This document shows positions 38,266-47,064 of a DNA stretch of 64,000 nucleotides, one piece after another. The stretch covers positions 2,281,501 through 2,345,500 of the forward strand of contig NZ_CP037951.1 in the NCBI RefSeq assembly GCF_004358445.1, written 5' to 3'. The position numbers were made by a program, and so were the translations under genes. The notes beneath the pieces are model-generated. The model did no database searches and was not told the DNA's origin. It saw only the letters and a program-made list of their open reading frames with translations. The first letter of the stretch is position 1, and each line of letters begins with the position of its first letter. The stretch comes from Parashewanella tropica. Its GTDB lineage: Bacteria > Pseudomonadota > Gammaproteobacteria > Enterobacterales > Shewanellaceae.

Positions 38266-39991
38266 TCTTCATTCTCTCACAACGGTAAACTCGTAAAATG
38301 TAATCTAGTGACTCAGGGTCTAAGACATTTAACCTTGGCATTTCAGTCGAATGGGAAAAAGACTGCATTTGCATCTCTTGTCGCACTTGCTCTCCATCTG
38401 CCCTATGTATGTAGTAAATTGAGCTATTACCGTATAATAGCGTCTGCTTCGTTGCTATCAGATCGATAATCGATCCTCTTGATGCATCTTCGTAGGCTGC
38501 CTGCATACTCTTGCTGGACTCTTTCCAATAAACGCTTATGTTTTCTCTTGGTGCCGTCAACTCTTTTAGCTCAGAGACTTTCTCAATATCAGAATGATAA
38601 GCCTGAAGCCTTTCAAGCAACTGATCACATGGGTGTGCTTGAAAGCCTTTATCAATGCACGACTGGAAGAATCGCTTGAGCTCCCCTGGATAACTTAAAA
38701 GCAAGGGGTCATATAAAACCTGCTTAAGCTCTTTACGTGTAGTTCTCAAAGCAATTTCGTAAATAGATAAAATGAAGCTTGCCGCCGCTACAGGGCGAGT
38801 GAACAGCCAACCGACAGCCTTATGGCTCACAAATTTTTTCTTCACTTCATCACCTAGCAATGCCATTTCAGCTTCTAACTCGACATCCTTGCCCGTAACG
38901 TCATGAAGTAGATCTAAAACACCGTGACAAAGTGTGGAATCACCAGACAAAAACCACTTTGTCACGATGTGATTAAGTAGCTTGTGGTGCTTGCTTAATA
39001 GTTCTCTGGAAAAATAATCCAATTGAGGGAACTTCACGCCCACAGTCAAAATCGATTCTAATAGCTTTAGGGCAAGGGATGAGGCTCCCTTCTCAACTAG
39101 ATTGACCAATAAGTGGTCGACATTACCTATAATGCCTTTGTGCTCAGGGGATACATTGGCTAACTGCTTTACCAGGAGCTTTAGAACACCCTTAGGTAGG
39201 TCGATTCGCTGAAAGGCAAGAATATGTGATATTTCATAGAGAACCTCTGGAGGAGCTCCCTCAACAAATGTAAGTAGGAAATCTTCAATCTGTGACCAGT
39301 AAGATGGGAATGCATCACCAAAGCTAATTGTTGATCGCAGTATCGAAGCACAGCAGCAACTTTCACGTTCGCCACTGGCACTACCGCTAAGTAGCTCCCA
39401 AATGACATTGGCCTGCATTTCACCTACCTTAAGTCTTCCCAAAGCATAATAAGCTTGGCTTCTGACAATCTCATTTCTACTAGCAATTAGGTTTTCTGTC
39501 TTTTGGATAGCATCGCTCACACGATCAGAGCCGTATGCAAGGATTGAGCTTGAAAGAAAAGGGGCATATGCACTTAGCTCTCTTTGTGCAAGGATAAATC
39601 TAATGCTATCGCTGGAGCGATGCTCTTCCATGCTACAGAAACGTTCAAAGACACTATAGATTCCGCCAACAGCCAAATCTCTGCCAGCCTGCTGCGTAAG
39701 ATGAAGCAGACAGTGCAGGACATCTTCGACGCTTGCATCTAGTGAAGGTAGCACGCTTTCAAAGGCATGCAGAATGGTAAAAAAATCGTACCCGTAGGAG
39801 CTTTTATCAACTCCTCTTATTATTTCAATAAGATCAATATCTCCTGCGTTGTGCAGCTGAGACAGCGCATCTTCCAAGGTCTTCTCCTCAGACCGTATTT
39901 CCTCGACATACAACTCATCAACCTGAGTAAGCAGCTCTTCTGCCACTTCACTTGCAACTAGTAACCGAGTTTTTGTTCCTTCTAATGACAT
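38249..39991 (-). CDS. Helical-repeat (HEAT-like) protein, partner of the nuclease-like protein
   Basis: This 580-aa protein is not recognised as a known family. Almost the whole length is paired amphipathic helices. Segments such as RNEIVRSQAYYALGRLK (about residue 195) and PPEVLYEISHILAFQ have the character of HEAT/ARM repeats, which form scaffolds for protein or nucleic-acid binding. A Cys-rich patch (ESCCCAS) lies near residue 225. The last 100 residues are more mixed and may be a separate domain. GGGA precedes the ATG. It is the first gene of a two-gene operon with the PD-(D/E)xK-like protein, at the right end of the island. A sensor or assembly role is inferred. Confidence 0.7.
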   Translation of the reverse strand: MSLEGTKTRLLVASEVAEELLTQVDELYVEEIRSEEKTLEDALSQLHNAGDIDLIEIIRGVDKSSYGYDFFTILHAFESVLPSLDASVEDVLHCLLHLTQQAGRDLAVGGIYSVFERFCSMEEHRSSDSIRFILAQRELSAYAPFLSSSILAYGSDRVSDAIQKTENLIASRNEIVRSQAYYALGRLKVGEMQANVIWELLSGSASGERESCCCASILRSTISFGDAFPSYWSQIEDFLLTFVEGAPPEVLYEISHILAFQRIDLPKGVLKLLVKQLANVSPEHKGIIGNVDHLLVNLVEKGASSLALKLLESILTVGVKFPQLDYFSRELLSKHHKLLNHIVTKWFLSGDSTLCHGVLDLLHDVTGKDVELEAEMALLGDEVKKKFVSHKAVGWLFTRPVAAASFILSIYEIALRTTRKELKQVLYDPLLLSYPGELKRFFQSCIDKGFQAHPCDQLLERLQAYHSDIEKVSELKELTAPRENISVYWKESSKSMQAAYEDASRGSIIDLIATKQTLLYGNSSIYYIHRADGEQVRQEMQMQSFSHSTEMPRLNVLDPESLDYILRVYRCERMKNEADS

Positions 39992-40415
39992 TCTACGTCC
40001 CTATCTCAACAACCATTTAACACTTTGCTGTATAAGGACACTTAGGTCAAATTAAAAGGCAGTTGAGCTAAAAACAGGAGATGATCTAAAACGTTTTGGG
40101 CCAGAAGATAGTCAGCTAGAGAAAAATCGAAGGCAATTCAGTATGATTCTTTATTACTCTACAACATTTACCACTCTGAGTAGCTCGAAATGTAGCAAAA
40201 GAATAACCTTAATTTTGTTTCTGGATCATTAGATTGAGGAAACTGATCGCATAAAAATGACACCCACGAAGGTGCACTCCTTAGAGTTCAACTCCTCAAT
40301 TATTATCGATGCATTCAGTTACTGCTCTGCCACAAAACTCTGTCACATTGTGAAAAAATGTTGTATAATGAGTACGTAAAATCAATGTGTTAGAAGGGTT
40401 ATGTTAACAGCTTGT
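39992..40415. other. Right-end non-coding region of the island
   Basis: These 424 bp carry no convincing gene. They contain the promoter of the helical-repeat/nuclease operon, the 22-bp repeat at 40326-40347, and a TATAAT at 40364-40369 that could direct transcription out across attR. Confidence 0.6.
40326..40347 (+). repeat. Island-end 22-bp repeat, right copy
   Basis: It matches the left copy (24501-24522) at 20 of 22 positions, in the same orientation, 68 bp before the attR core. The other copy lies 64 bp after the attL core, so spacing to the crossover site is nearly symmetrical. Confidence 0.65.
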
Positions 40416-40435
40416 GAATCCCTCCCTCACCGCCA
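40416..40435 (+). other. attR core of tRNA-Ser island
   Basis: This is an exact copy of the last 20 bases of tRNA-Ser including CCA. What follows (a terminator 13 bases on) is what one expects after an intact tRNA gene, so this is the original chromosomal 3' end displaced by insertion. Confidence 0.92.
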
Positions 40436-40448
40436 AATTCCATACTAG

Positions 40449-40472
40449 AGACGTCCAAGCACGTCTTTTTTT
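40449..40472 (+). terminator. Displaced tRNA-Ser terminator
   Basis: A 6-bp stem (AGACGT/ACGTCT) with a 6-nt loop is followed by a run of seven T. It lies just after the attR copy of the tRNA end and has no gene of its own upstream, consistent with being the native terminator of tRNA-Ser before island insertion. Confidence 0.8.
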
Positions 40473-40590
40473 ATGCCTAAAATTCAGCTTAAACAAGCAG
40501 TTAGTGTCCAAACCAGTCCAAACTCTTCCAGACTGTTCCACGATTTGCGTGTGTAACTGAGTATGTGATTAAATCAAAAACCGATTCGTA

Positions 40591-40736
40591 GTTACATACT
40601 TTCTTGAGTTCTGAATCGAATTTTTCACTTGATTTTTAATGAGTGAAAGTAGAATACCCATCTGTTTTAAAATAATAATTCCATCAAAGTATGTAACAAA
40701 TTAAGTGCTCTAAAATACTCTTGAACAGTTACATAC
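40591..40736. promoter_or_regulatory. Three GTTACATAC sites upstream of second integrase
   Basis: The 9-mer occurs at 40591-40599 and 40728-40736, and inverted at 40689-40697. The last copy directly precedes the ribosome site of the integrase gene. These look like arm-type or autoregulatory binding sites. A tandem TCCAAAC pair also lies near 40507-40530. Confidence 0.55.
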
Positions 40737-40746
40737 CGGAGGAGTT

Positions 40747-41997
40747 ATGCCTATTATCAATAAGCTTTCTGCAAAATCGGTTGAACATCTAAAGTCTACG
40801 GGCAAAGCGATAAGGAAATCAGATGGTGGTGGCTTATATATATATGTGAAACCAAACCAGACCAAGTTTTGGGAGTTCAGATATACTCGCCCCACAAACA
40901 AGAATAAAGCTTGCATTGGCCTTGGTTCTGTTACCGATGTTTCTCTTGCTGATGCAAGATCAAAGGCACAAGAAATGCGGAGACTGTTAATCGATGGTAT
41001 TGACCCACAAGTACACCGTGAAAAAGAAAAACTGAAACAACTTCAAAAACAATTTGATACCTTTAAAGCCCTAGCCCAGCAATGGAAATCAACAAAAGAT
41101 GGCCATCTAAAGCCTAAAACCATTTCAGATAATTGGCGCAAACTAGAAAACTACGTGTTCCCTACCCTTGGCTCAATACCAATAAAAGAAATCACCGCCC
41201 CAATAGCAATCCAAGTTCTTAGGCCTGTTGAAGCACAAGGCAAACTAGAAATGGTCAAGCGTTGTGGTCAACTCATGAATGAAGTAATGAACTATGCAGT
41301 AAACAGCGGCTTGATCCATTTCAATCCATTGGTGGGGATCAATAAAGTCTTTCGCAAACCTAAAGTGACTCATCTTCGAGCAATGGAACCCGATGATATC
41401 AAAGAGCTGATGCAAGCTATCGCCAGCGCCAATATTTACTTCGGTACTCGATGCCTAATTGAATGGCAACTGCATACCATGGTTCGCCCAGCAGAAGCCG
41501 CAGGCACAAAATGGTGTGAATTAGATATAGAAAAAGCGGTATGGGTGATTCCACCAGAACGAATGAAAATGAACCGAGAGCACAAGGTTCCATTGACCAA
41601 ACAAGCTATAGCTATCTTAAAAGCAGTTAAACCATTAAGCGGTCACCTTGAACATGTCTTTCCATCCAGATACAAATATCGACAAGCTACCGATTCCGAA
41701 ACTATCAACAAAGCACTAGGCAGAATGGGACTCAGAAACAAAACAACTGCACACGGCTTTAGATCTCTGGCCAGCACAACACTGAATGAAAAGGGTTTCC
41801 ATCCTGAAGCAGTGGACGCCGCCTTAGCCCACGTAGAACCCAATAAAATCCGTGCCGCTTATAAGCGCACAACCTATTTCAAGAAAAGAAAAAAAATCAT
41901 GCAATGGTGGAGCGATCACATCAGCAAACATGCCGTTGGACCGTATCAGGTTTTTGATTGTAAGAATTTGTCTGCCGCCTCAGCTCAAAGGCAGTGA
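40747..41997 (+). CDS. P4-type tyrosine integrase
   Basis: This 416-aa integrase has the N-terminal DUF4102 arm-binding domain (residues about 5-90, KSDGGGLYIYVKPN), a SAM-like core (about 95-185) and the catalytic domain. Catalytic residues are Arg247 (MVRPAEA), His336/Arg339 (HGFRSLA), His362 (ALAHVE) and Tyr372 (AYKRTTY). A strong GGAGGAG site precedes the ATG. It lies outside the attR core and reads away from the tRNA-Ser island, so it belongs to a second element at the same tRNA scar. No third copy of the tRNA core is visible downstream in the window, suggesting a solitary remnant. Confidence 0.95.
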   Translation: MPIINKLSAKSVEHLKSTGKAIRKSDGGGLYIYVKPNQTKFWEFRYTRPTNKNKACIGLGSVTDVSLADARSKAQEMRRLLIDGIDPQVHREKEKLKQLQKQFDTFKALAQQWKSTKDGHLKPKTISDNWRKLENYVFPTLGSIPIKEITAPIAIQVLRPVEAQGKLEMVKRCGQLMNEVMNYAVNSGLIHFNPLVGINKVFRKPKVTHLRAMEPDDIKELMQAIASANIYFGTRCLIEWQLHTMVRPAEAAGTKWCELDIEKAVWVIPPERMKMNREHKVPLTKQAIAILKAVKPLSGHLEHVFPSRYKYRQATDSETINKALGRMGLRNKTTAHGFRSLASTTLNEKGFHPEAVDAALAHVEPNKIRAAYKRTTYFKKRKKIMQWWSDHISKHAVGPYQVFDCKNLSAASAQRQ

Positions 41998-42252
41998 CTC
42001 AACAAATAATAGGCTCGCTTTGAATCTTAAACCACTGGATTAAAGCGAGTGAAAAACCAATTCAACCTCTAAGTTAAAGAGGCATAAATTTATCATTTGT
42101 AAAAAGATATAGACACTGTCAAATCGACTGCTTTTTTGTTTTAAATCGACATTTCTCACCAAAAATGAAATGATCCTCACACAAATAACCCAATAAAATC
42201 ATATTGATAAGACAAATAAATCAATTTAACCTCTACCTACCTTGAAATAATT

Positions 42253-44277
42253 ATGTTTAAAAATAGAAGTATTGCTTTTCAGATCCAGCTAGTCATAGCG
42301 GTTCTTATCGCAGGTGCATTTTTTATAACTGCATCGTTAATTTATACCCAAGCTCGCTCACTTTATTTGGAGCAAACCTTAAATGATCATCAAAGTACAA
42401 TAGACACTTTGGCTCATGCCCTCGAAGAAGAATATGATGCGTATCTCTCTTCTGTGGAACATCTTGAAGGAGCTTTAATTGATGGATACCTCTATGGATT
42501 ACACCCAGTTGAAGGTCAGGACTTAATACAAGATAAATCAATACAACGTTTAGAAATTGAAGGAAGACCACTCTCCTCTCTTACTCCAATTGTTGACCGT
42601 TTCAAAGCTAACACTGAAGCTGACGCCACAGTTTTTGTCCGTGATGGTAACGACTTTATTCGCGTGATCACCACGTTAAAAAAATACAATGGCGAGCGGG
42701 TTGTTGGAACATATCTTGGAAAAAATCATCCGGGCTACCAAAAGTTAATGTCAGGGTTATCATACTCATCAATTGTTAATCTGTTTGGCAAAAGCTACCT
42801 TTCTTACTATCGCCCTCTAACGAATGGCACTGATATATACGGCATTGCTTTTGCTGCTGTTCCTCTTCAAAAAGCCACCGAATCCATTTTTAAAAATATC
42901 CGTGATGTTGAATGGGGTAAAAATGGTCAAAGTATGGTTTTGAGTGGTGCTTCTGGTAATGAAGGCACCTATCTGATGAGCATAGACAGCAAGTTGTTAG
43001 GTCAAAAAATTCAATCAATGACTACATCTGACGGACAGAAACCTTTTGCTGACTTTCCTTCAAAAATTGGCAAAGTCATTTTTTATAACGAGACTAACGC
43101 AAGCCAATCTGGTGAAAAGTATATGGTGAGTGCTTTTGTTCCTGGTTGGAATTGGATCATCACTGGTGGTACTTTTGTTGATGAAATTACTGAAGGCAGT
43201 AAGCAGCTTTTAGCTATTATTTTCTTAATTGCTATCGTTGCCTCACTAACGGTTATCGTAGTCTTGAGCTTTGTATTAAGGCGTCTTCTCTCTCCTATCC
43301 AAACCAATCACAAATATATGGAACGCTTAGGTGCTGGTGAAGTCAGCCTAAAAGTCACTGGCGGAGACAAACAATCAGCTAACGAAATGATGCAATTGAC
43401 TGCGGTTGTCGGCAGCATGGCTGAACGTTTATATGAGCTAATCACTCATATTAAATCCACATGTACATCATTAGCGACTCAAGCCGATCAAACACGTGGA
43501 AATTCAGAAAGCAGTCTTTCTTTATCAAAATCCCTTCAATCCCGTATTGAGCATATTGCCACAGCAACAGAAGAAATGGCTTCGTCTGCACAAAGTGTTG
43601 CTGAACAAGTAGAGGCGATTGCAGTAAGTGTTCGAGAGGCCAATAATGACACTCGCTCTGGCACAAAAGTTGTTGAAGAAATGCGTGAAAAAGTCATTGC
43701 TTTGGGTGGACAAATTCAATCCTCTTCAGACGCAATTCAGAAAGTTGAAGCTGAAAGTAACAACATTCAAAGCGTGACCAAAATTATTGATGAAATTGCA
43801 GAGCAAACTAACCTTCTAGCTCTAAATGCGGCAATCGAAGCAGCTAGAGCTGGTGAGCAAGGTAGAGGTTTTGCCGTAGTAGCAGATGAGGTTAGAAATC
43901 TTGCCGCTAGAACTCAACAATCTGTTCAAGAAGTTGTAAACATCATCAATCAGCTGCAAAGCAGTACTCAGATTGCTGTGCAATTGATGAGTGAGAGTAA
44001 GGAATATAGTGTTGAAGTTAATCAGCAAGCTGAAGAAACAGGCACGGCATTAACAAGCATTGCAACTCAAGTGAATCAGATCGAGCAAATGGCAGAAGCT
44101 ATTGCCGCGACCTCTGAAGAACAAGCACAGGTGAGTGGAGAAATTGCCTCTAGTACAAATGAAGTGTCAGGGCTAAATGAGAATAACTACGCTGCTGCTC
44201 ATGACACTACTCAAAGTGCCTCTGAATTGCAAAAACTCTCTGACGAACTTTCTAACAAAGTCAGTTATTTTAAGTAA
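42253..44277 (+). CDS. Methyl-accepting chemotaxis protein with Cache-type sensor
   Basis: This 674-aa inner-membrane chemoreceptor signals through CheW/CheA. The first membrane segment is at about residues 11-31. The large periplasmic region (about 32-310) looks like a Cache_3-Cache_2 ligand domain ([32 protein letters not shown]). The second membrane segment is at about 316-340, followed by HAMP and a coiled-coil signalling domain. The hairpin-tip motif [20 protein letters not shown] is perfect and ends in [14 protein letters not shown]. The ligand is unknown; the Cache fold usually binds small organic molecules. No che genes are adjacent, as is usual for scattered receptors. Confidence 0.95.
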   Translation: MFKNRSIAFQIQLVIAVLIAGAFFITASLIYTQARSLYLEQTLNDHQSTIDTLAHALEEEYDAYLSSVEHLEGALIDGYLYGLHPVEGQDLIQDKSIQRLEIEGRPLSSLTPIVDRFKANTEADATVFVRDGNDFIRVITTLKKYNGERVVGTYLGKNHPGYQKLMSGLSYSSIVNLFGKSYLSYYRPLTNGTDIYGIAFAAVPLQKATESIFKNIRDVEWGKNGQSMVLSGASGNEGTYLMSIDSKLLGQKIQSMTTSDGQKPFADFPSKIGKVIFYNETNASQSGEKYMVSAFVPGWNWIITGGTFVDEITEGSKQLLAIIFLIAIVASLTVIVVLSFVLRRLLSPIQTNHKYMERLGAGEVSLKVTGGDKQSANEMMQLTAVVGSMAERLYELITHIKSTCTSLATQADQTRGNSESSLSLSKSLQSRIEHIATATEEMASSAQSVAEQVEAIAVSVREANNDTRSGTKVVEEMREKVIALGGQIQSSSDAIQKVEAESNNIQSVTKIIDEIAEQTNLLALNAAIEAARAGEQGRGFAVVADEVRNLAARTQQSVQEVVNIINQLQSSTQIAVQLMSESKEYSVEVNQQAEETGTALTSIATQVNQIEQMAEAIAATSEEQAQVSGEIASSTNEVSGLNENNYAAAHDTTQSASELQKLSDELSNKVSYFK

Positions 44278-44305
44278 ATTCCGTACGTAACACTTTCATA
44301 TCTTG

Positions 44306-44342
44306 TACCGACTCCTTTTGAACACTCAATAAAGAGTCGGTA
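44306..44342 (+). terminator. Hairpin after chemoreceptor gene
   Basis: A 9-bp perfect stem (TACCGACTC/GAGTCGGTA) with a 19-nt loop lies 28 bases after the stop. Only TTC follows, so termination may be weak. Confidence 0.5.
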
Positions 44343-44519
44343 TTCAAGAGCTATGGATATCACTATCTAATTTATTCTATCTACACCAGAAATTATCAAG
44401 TACAATAAAACGCCACACCGCCTGTAACGGGTTAATTTGTAATACATATTCAACGGAGCTGGATAGTTTATGAGGGTACATCCACCTCCGAAACCTCTAG
44501 ACACAAAAGGGATTTATTG

Positions 44520-46520
44520 ATGTCACAATCAAAAAATAAAATCAACGTCACCACTATTGCTTTACTAGCTTCAAGCTTGTTCGTTTCTGCAAGCACATTG
44601 GCGGCAGTTCCAAAGCCTAATGATACTGTTGCCCAACATGTATATCCAGAAGATGAAACCTATTCAGAGCAGGTTGTCCTTGATGAATTATTAATTGAAA
44701 ATGGTGATAGACGATGGAATTACAAATCTCCATTGGGTACACCTGTAACTGTGAAATATATTTTTAGAAATGATGATACTGGATATGTTACAGGTTATGT
44801 TGAAAGGGAATATGCCGATTTTGAAAAAAAAGCTGTAAAAGAAGTGATGACTTCAATTTCAAAGTCTGTTGGTGTCAATTTTGTAGAAACTTTTGTATTA
44901 AGTGATGCTGATTTTGCAATTGGTATTTCTCCAACATCTGGCTCTGGAGCAGAGCAACCACCAAGAAATGATTTAGATGCTTCATTTCTTGTGAATGTTG
45001 AGTTTAGTGAAAGCAGTGTTTTAAAGCTTTTAGACCCTCAGAGAGGTCAGTTTTTCACTGATTTAAAACATGATAGATCTAATGCCATCGTAGTTATTTT
45101 TCATGAGCTTGGTCATATTTTAGGGTTGGATCACCCTTTTGATAGTCAAAATGACGAGAGAAAATTAGGGGTATATAGTAATTATTATTATACAACTCTT
45201 GAATATTTGAATGGTAGAAAAAGCAAGCCTAATGCCTTTTCTCCAACATCTTTAAGAAAAATGGACATTCTTGCTTTACAACATTTATATGGTAAATCAC
45301 AGCAAGAAGTTAATTCTGGAAATACTATTCACGCTTTCGATAACAATTACGATTATCATCAGTTGATTGTTGATTCCAATGGGGATGATACGATTTCACT
45401 TGAAAATGTTACCCGAACTAATATTGTTGATTTAAGACCTAATGCATTTAGCTCTATTGCAACAAATCATAATCCTAGTCCAGCTTTTGATGAAAATACT
45501 AATTATCTAGGTGTGCATTTTAATAACCTTACTATGCACCCTGACGCACAAATTGAAAATGTTATTGGTGGTTCAAATAGTGATGAATTGATCGGCAACA
45601 AGCTAGATAATGAGATTTCAGGTGTCAAAGGTGATGATAAGTTAAGAGGTCTTGGTGGTGATGACACTTTAGATGGTGGCGAGGGTATTGATACCGCTGT
45701 TTATGATGGTGAGCTTGCAAACTACACTATTGTTTCAGATGGTGAGACTACTTTTGAAGTTAGTGCTAAAACTGGAAGTGAGGGTTTAGATACTTTACAT
45801 AATATTGAAAAATTGCAATTTTCAGATAAAACCGTTCACAACCCTGTAATCGGTGCTGAAAATCAAGTTGTCAATTCAGGTGATACTGTAACTCTTGATT
45901 CTAAAGGTACAGATGCAGATAATGATAATTTGGTTGTTGTTTGGCTTCAAATCGGTGGATTAGAAGTTGACATGCAAGATGGAAACAAAGCAAAGGCAAC
46001 TTTCGTAGCTCCAAATGTTAAAAAAGAAGAAGTATTAACATTTAGAGTTGGTGTAAGTGATGGTGTATTTTCACCTGCTAAAACAGTAACTGTTACGATT
46101 CAGCCTAAAACAAATGCAAAACCTGTTTTAGATAACATTGCAAATGTTAGTGTAAATGAGAAAACAAGTGTTTCTTTAACTGCAAATGCAACTGATGCTG
46201 ATGGTGATGCTATTACTTACCAGTGGACTCAAACAAGTGGTTCTACTGTTACTTTAACTGGTGCTGATACAAAAACCGTTAAATTTACTGCTCCTGATGT
46301 TACTGCTGACACTACATTGACTTTCAAAGTAACGGCAAGTGATGGTAAAGATTCAGTTGAAACAACGGTTAGCGTTACAGTTAAGAATGTCGCTCCAACT
46401 ACTGGTAACGATGGTGGCAACAATGACAGTGGAAAATCGTCAGGCGGTGGCTCAATGGGCTGGATATTCACACTGCCTTTACTGGCATTAGCACTAGTTC
46501 GTAGAAAACGTCTTCACTAG
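44520..46520 (+). CDS. Secreted serralysin-like M10 metalloprotease with GlyGly-CTERM tail
   Basis: This 666-aa exported protease begins with a signal peptide (about 1-29). The metzincin zinc site HELGHILGLDH is at residues 195-205 and the Met-turn at Met248 (RKMDILALQHLYG), both as in serralysins. Next come RTX-like calcium repeats (about 360-395, GGSNSDELIGNKLDNEI, GGDDTLDGGEGID). Two Ig-like/PKD-type domains follow (about 450-530 and 535-625, the second with DADGDAITYQWTQTSG). The C-terminus is a GlyGly-CTERM signal (GGGSMGWIFTLPLLALALVRRKR), which rhombosortase cleaves after type II secretion. The true start is the ATG at 44520, after a TTG. It probably degrades external protein. Confidence 0.92.
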   Translation: MSQSKNKINVTTIALLASSLFVSASTLAAVPKPNDTVAQHVYPEDETYSEQVVLDELLIENGDRRWNYKSPLGTPVTVKYIFRNDDTGYVTGYVEREYADFEKKAVKEVMTSISKSVGVNFVETFVLSDADFAIGISPTSGSGAEQPPRNDLDASFLVNVEFSESSVLKLLDPQRGQFFTDLKHDRSNAIVVIFHELGHILGLDHPFDSQNDERKLGVYSNYYYTTLEYLNGRKSKPNAFSPTSLRKMDILALQHLYGKSQQEVNSGNTIHAFDNNYDYHQLIVDSNGDDTISLENVTRTNIVDLRPNAFSSIATNHNPSPAFDENTNYLGVHFNNLTMHPDAQIENVIGGSNSDELIGNKLDNEISGVKGDDKLRGLGGDDTLDGGEGIDTAVYDGELANYTIVSDGETTFEVSAKTGSEGLDTLHNIEKLQFSDKTVHNPVIGAENQVVNSGDTVTLDSKGTDADNDNLVVVWLQIGGLEVDMQDGNKAKATFVAPNVKKEEVLTFRVGVSDGVFSPAKTVTVTIQPKTNAKPVLDNIANVSVNEKTSVSLTANATDADGDAITYQWTQTSGSTVTLTGADTKTVKFTAPDVTADTTLTFKVTASDGKDSVETTVSVTVKNVAPTTGNDGGNNDSGKSSGGGSMGWIFTLPLLALALVRRKRLH

Positions 46521-46546
46521 TATTTTGATTACCTCAATCAAGATTA

Positions 46547-46572
46547 AAGGAAGTGGTGTTTGCTACTTCCTT
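46547..46572 (+). terminator. Hairpin after protease gene
   Basis: The stem AAGGAAGT/ACTTCCTT has a 10-nt loop, 26 bases after the stop. No T-run follows, so its strength as a terminator is doubtful. Confidence 0.4.
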
Positions 46573-46758
46573 ATGACTAACCCCAAGAGCTAAAACTCCC
46601 CTTACCCATTGATTAAATTAAAAAATTGACATGTGAGAATTATTCGATAAATTATTGCTCAAACTAGAATAATTTTTGACTATTAGTAATAGTGCAACTC
46701 TTAAATTACAGCGCCGTAATTTAAACAGCTTTACAGTCATTAAACAGGGAATGTCCAT

Positions 46759-47064
46759 ATGCAACCTTCATTATTTACCATTGTGAAAATGGTAATTCCG
46801 ATTTGCGTACTTTTGATGTTACAGGCTTGCTCGTCAAGCCCTGAAAAATCAACGACAAAAATCAATATCATGCCTACCGAACCTAACGCCACTTCTGGCC
46901 AAGGGGCTTCCATCAAAAACAACAAAACTGCTATGACCGTTGATAGGTGTAAGAAAATCACTAAAGAGCATGAACTATATAAATATTGTGTGAAGCGAGC
47001 TACTACGACTAAAGCTGAGATAGAAAAAGAAGAAACTGTGAGGCTAAAATGGAAAAACAAGTAA
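46759..47064 (+). CDS. Small lipoprotein, first gene of envelope operon
   Basis: This 101-aa protein has a signal peptide and lipobox (MLQAC, Cys near residue 24) followed by serines, so it should be a lipoprotein of the outer or inner membrane. The mature part is Lys/Thr-rich with two further cysteines that could pair. I do not recognise the family. Its end overlaps the start of the 868-aa membrane protein by 16 bases, so the two are translationally coupled. A GGGA lies upstream of the ATG. Confidence 0.75.
   Translation: MQPSLFTIVKMVIPICVLLMLQACSSSPEKSTTKINIMPTEPNATSGQGASIKNNKTAMTVDRCKKITKEHELYKYCVKRATTTKAEIEKEETVRLKWKNK

Larger units (their letters stand above)
24417..40435. mobile_element. 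Genomic island integrated in tRNA-Ser(GGA)
   Basis: The element of about 16 kb is bounded by identical 20-bp tRNA-derived repeats. It carries an integrase at the left end, XRE/ImmA regulators, a zinc-ribbon microprotein, an IS-disrupted MATE gene, an HsdR-stub/DUF262/DUF262 operon, a RepL-like gene, small regulators, and a helical-repeat/nuclease-like pair. No phage structural, conjugation or terminase genes are visible, so it is either a satellite-type or a decayed integrative element. The mix of regulator, restriction-like and nuclease-like genes fits a defence island. Confidence 0.88.

Noticed and set aside
24417-40435. Prophage
   Set aside because: No capsid, tail, terminase, lysis or portal genes are visible; only integrase and regulators.
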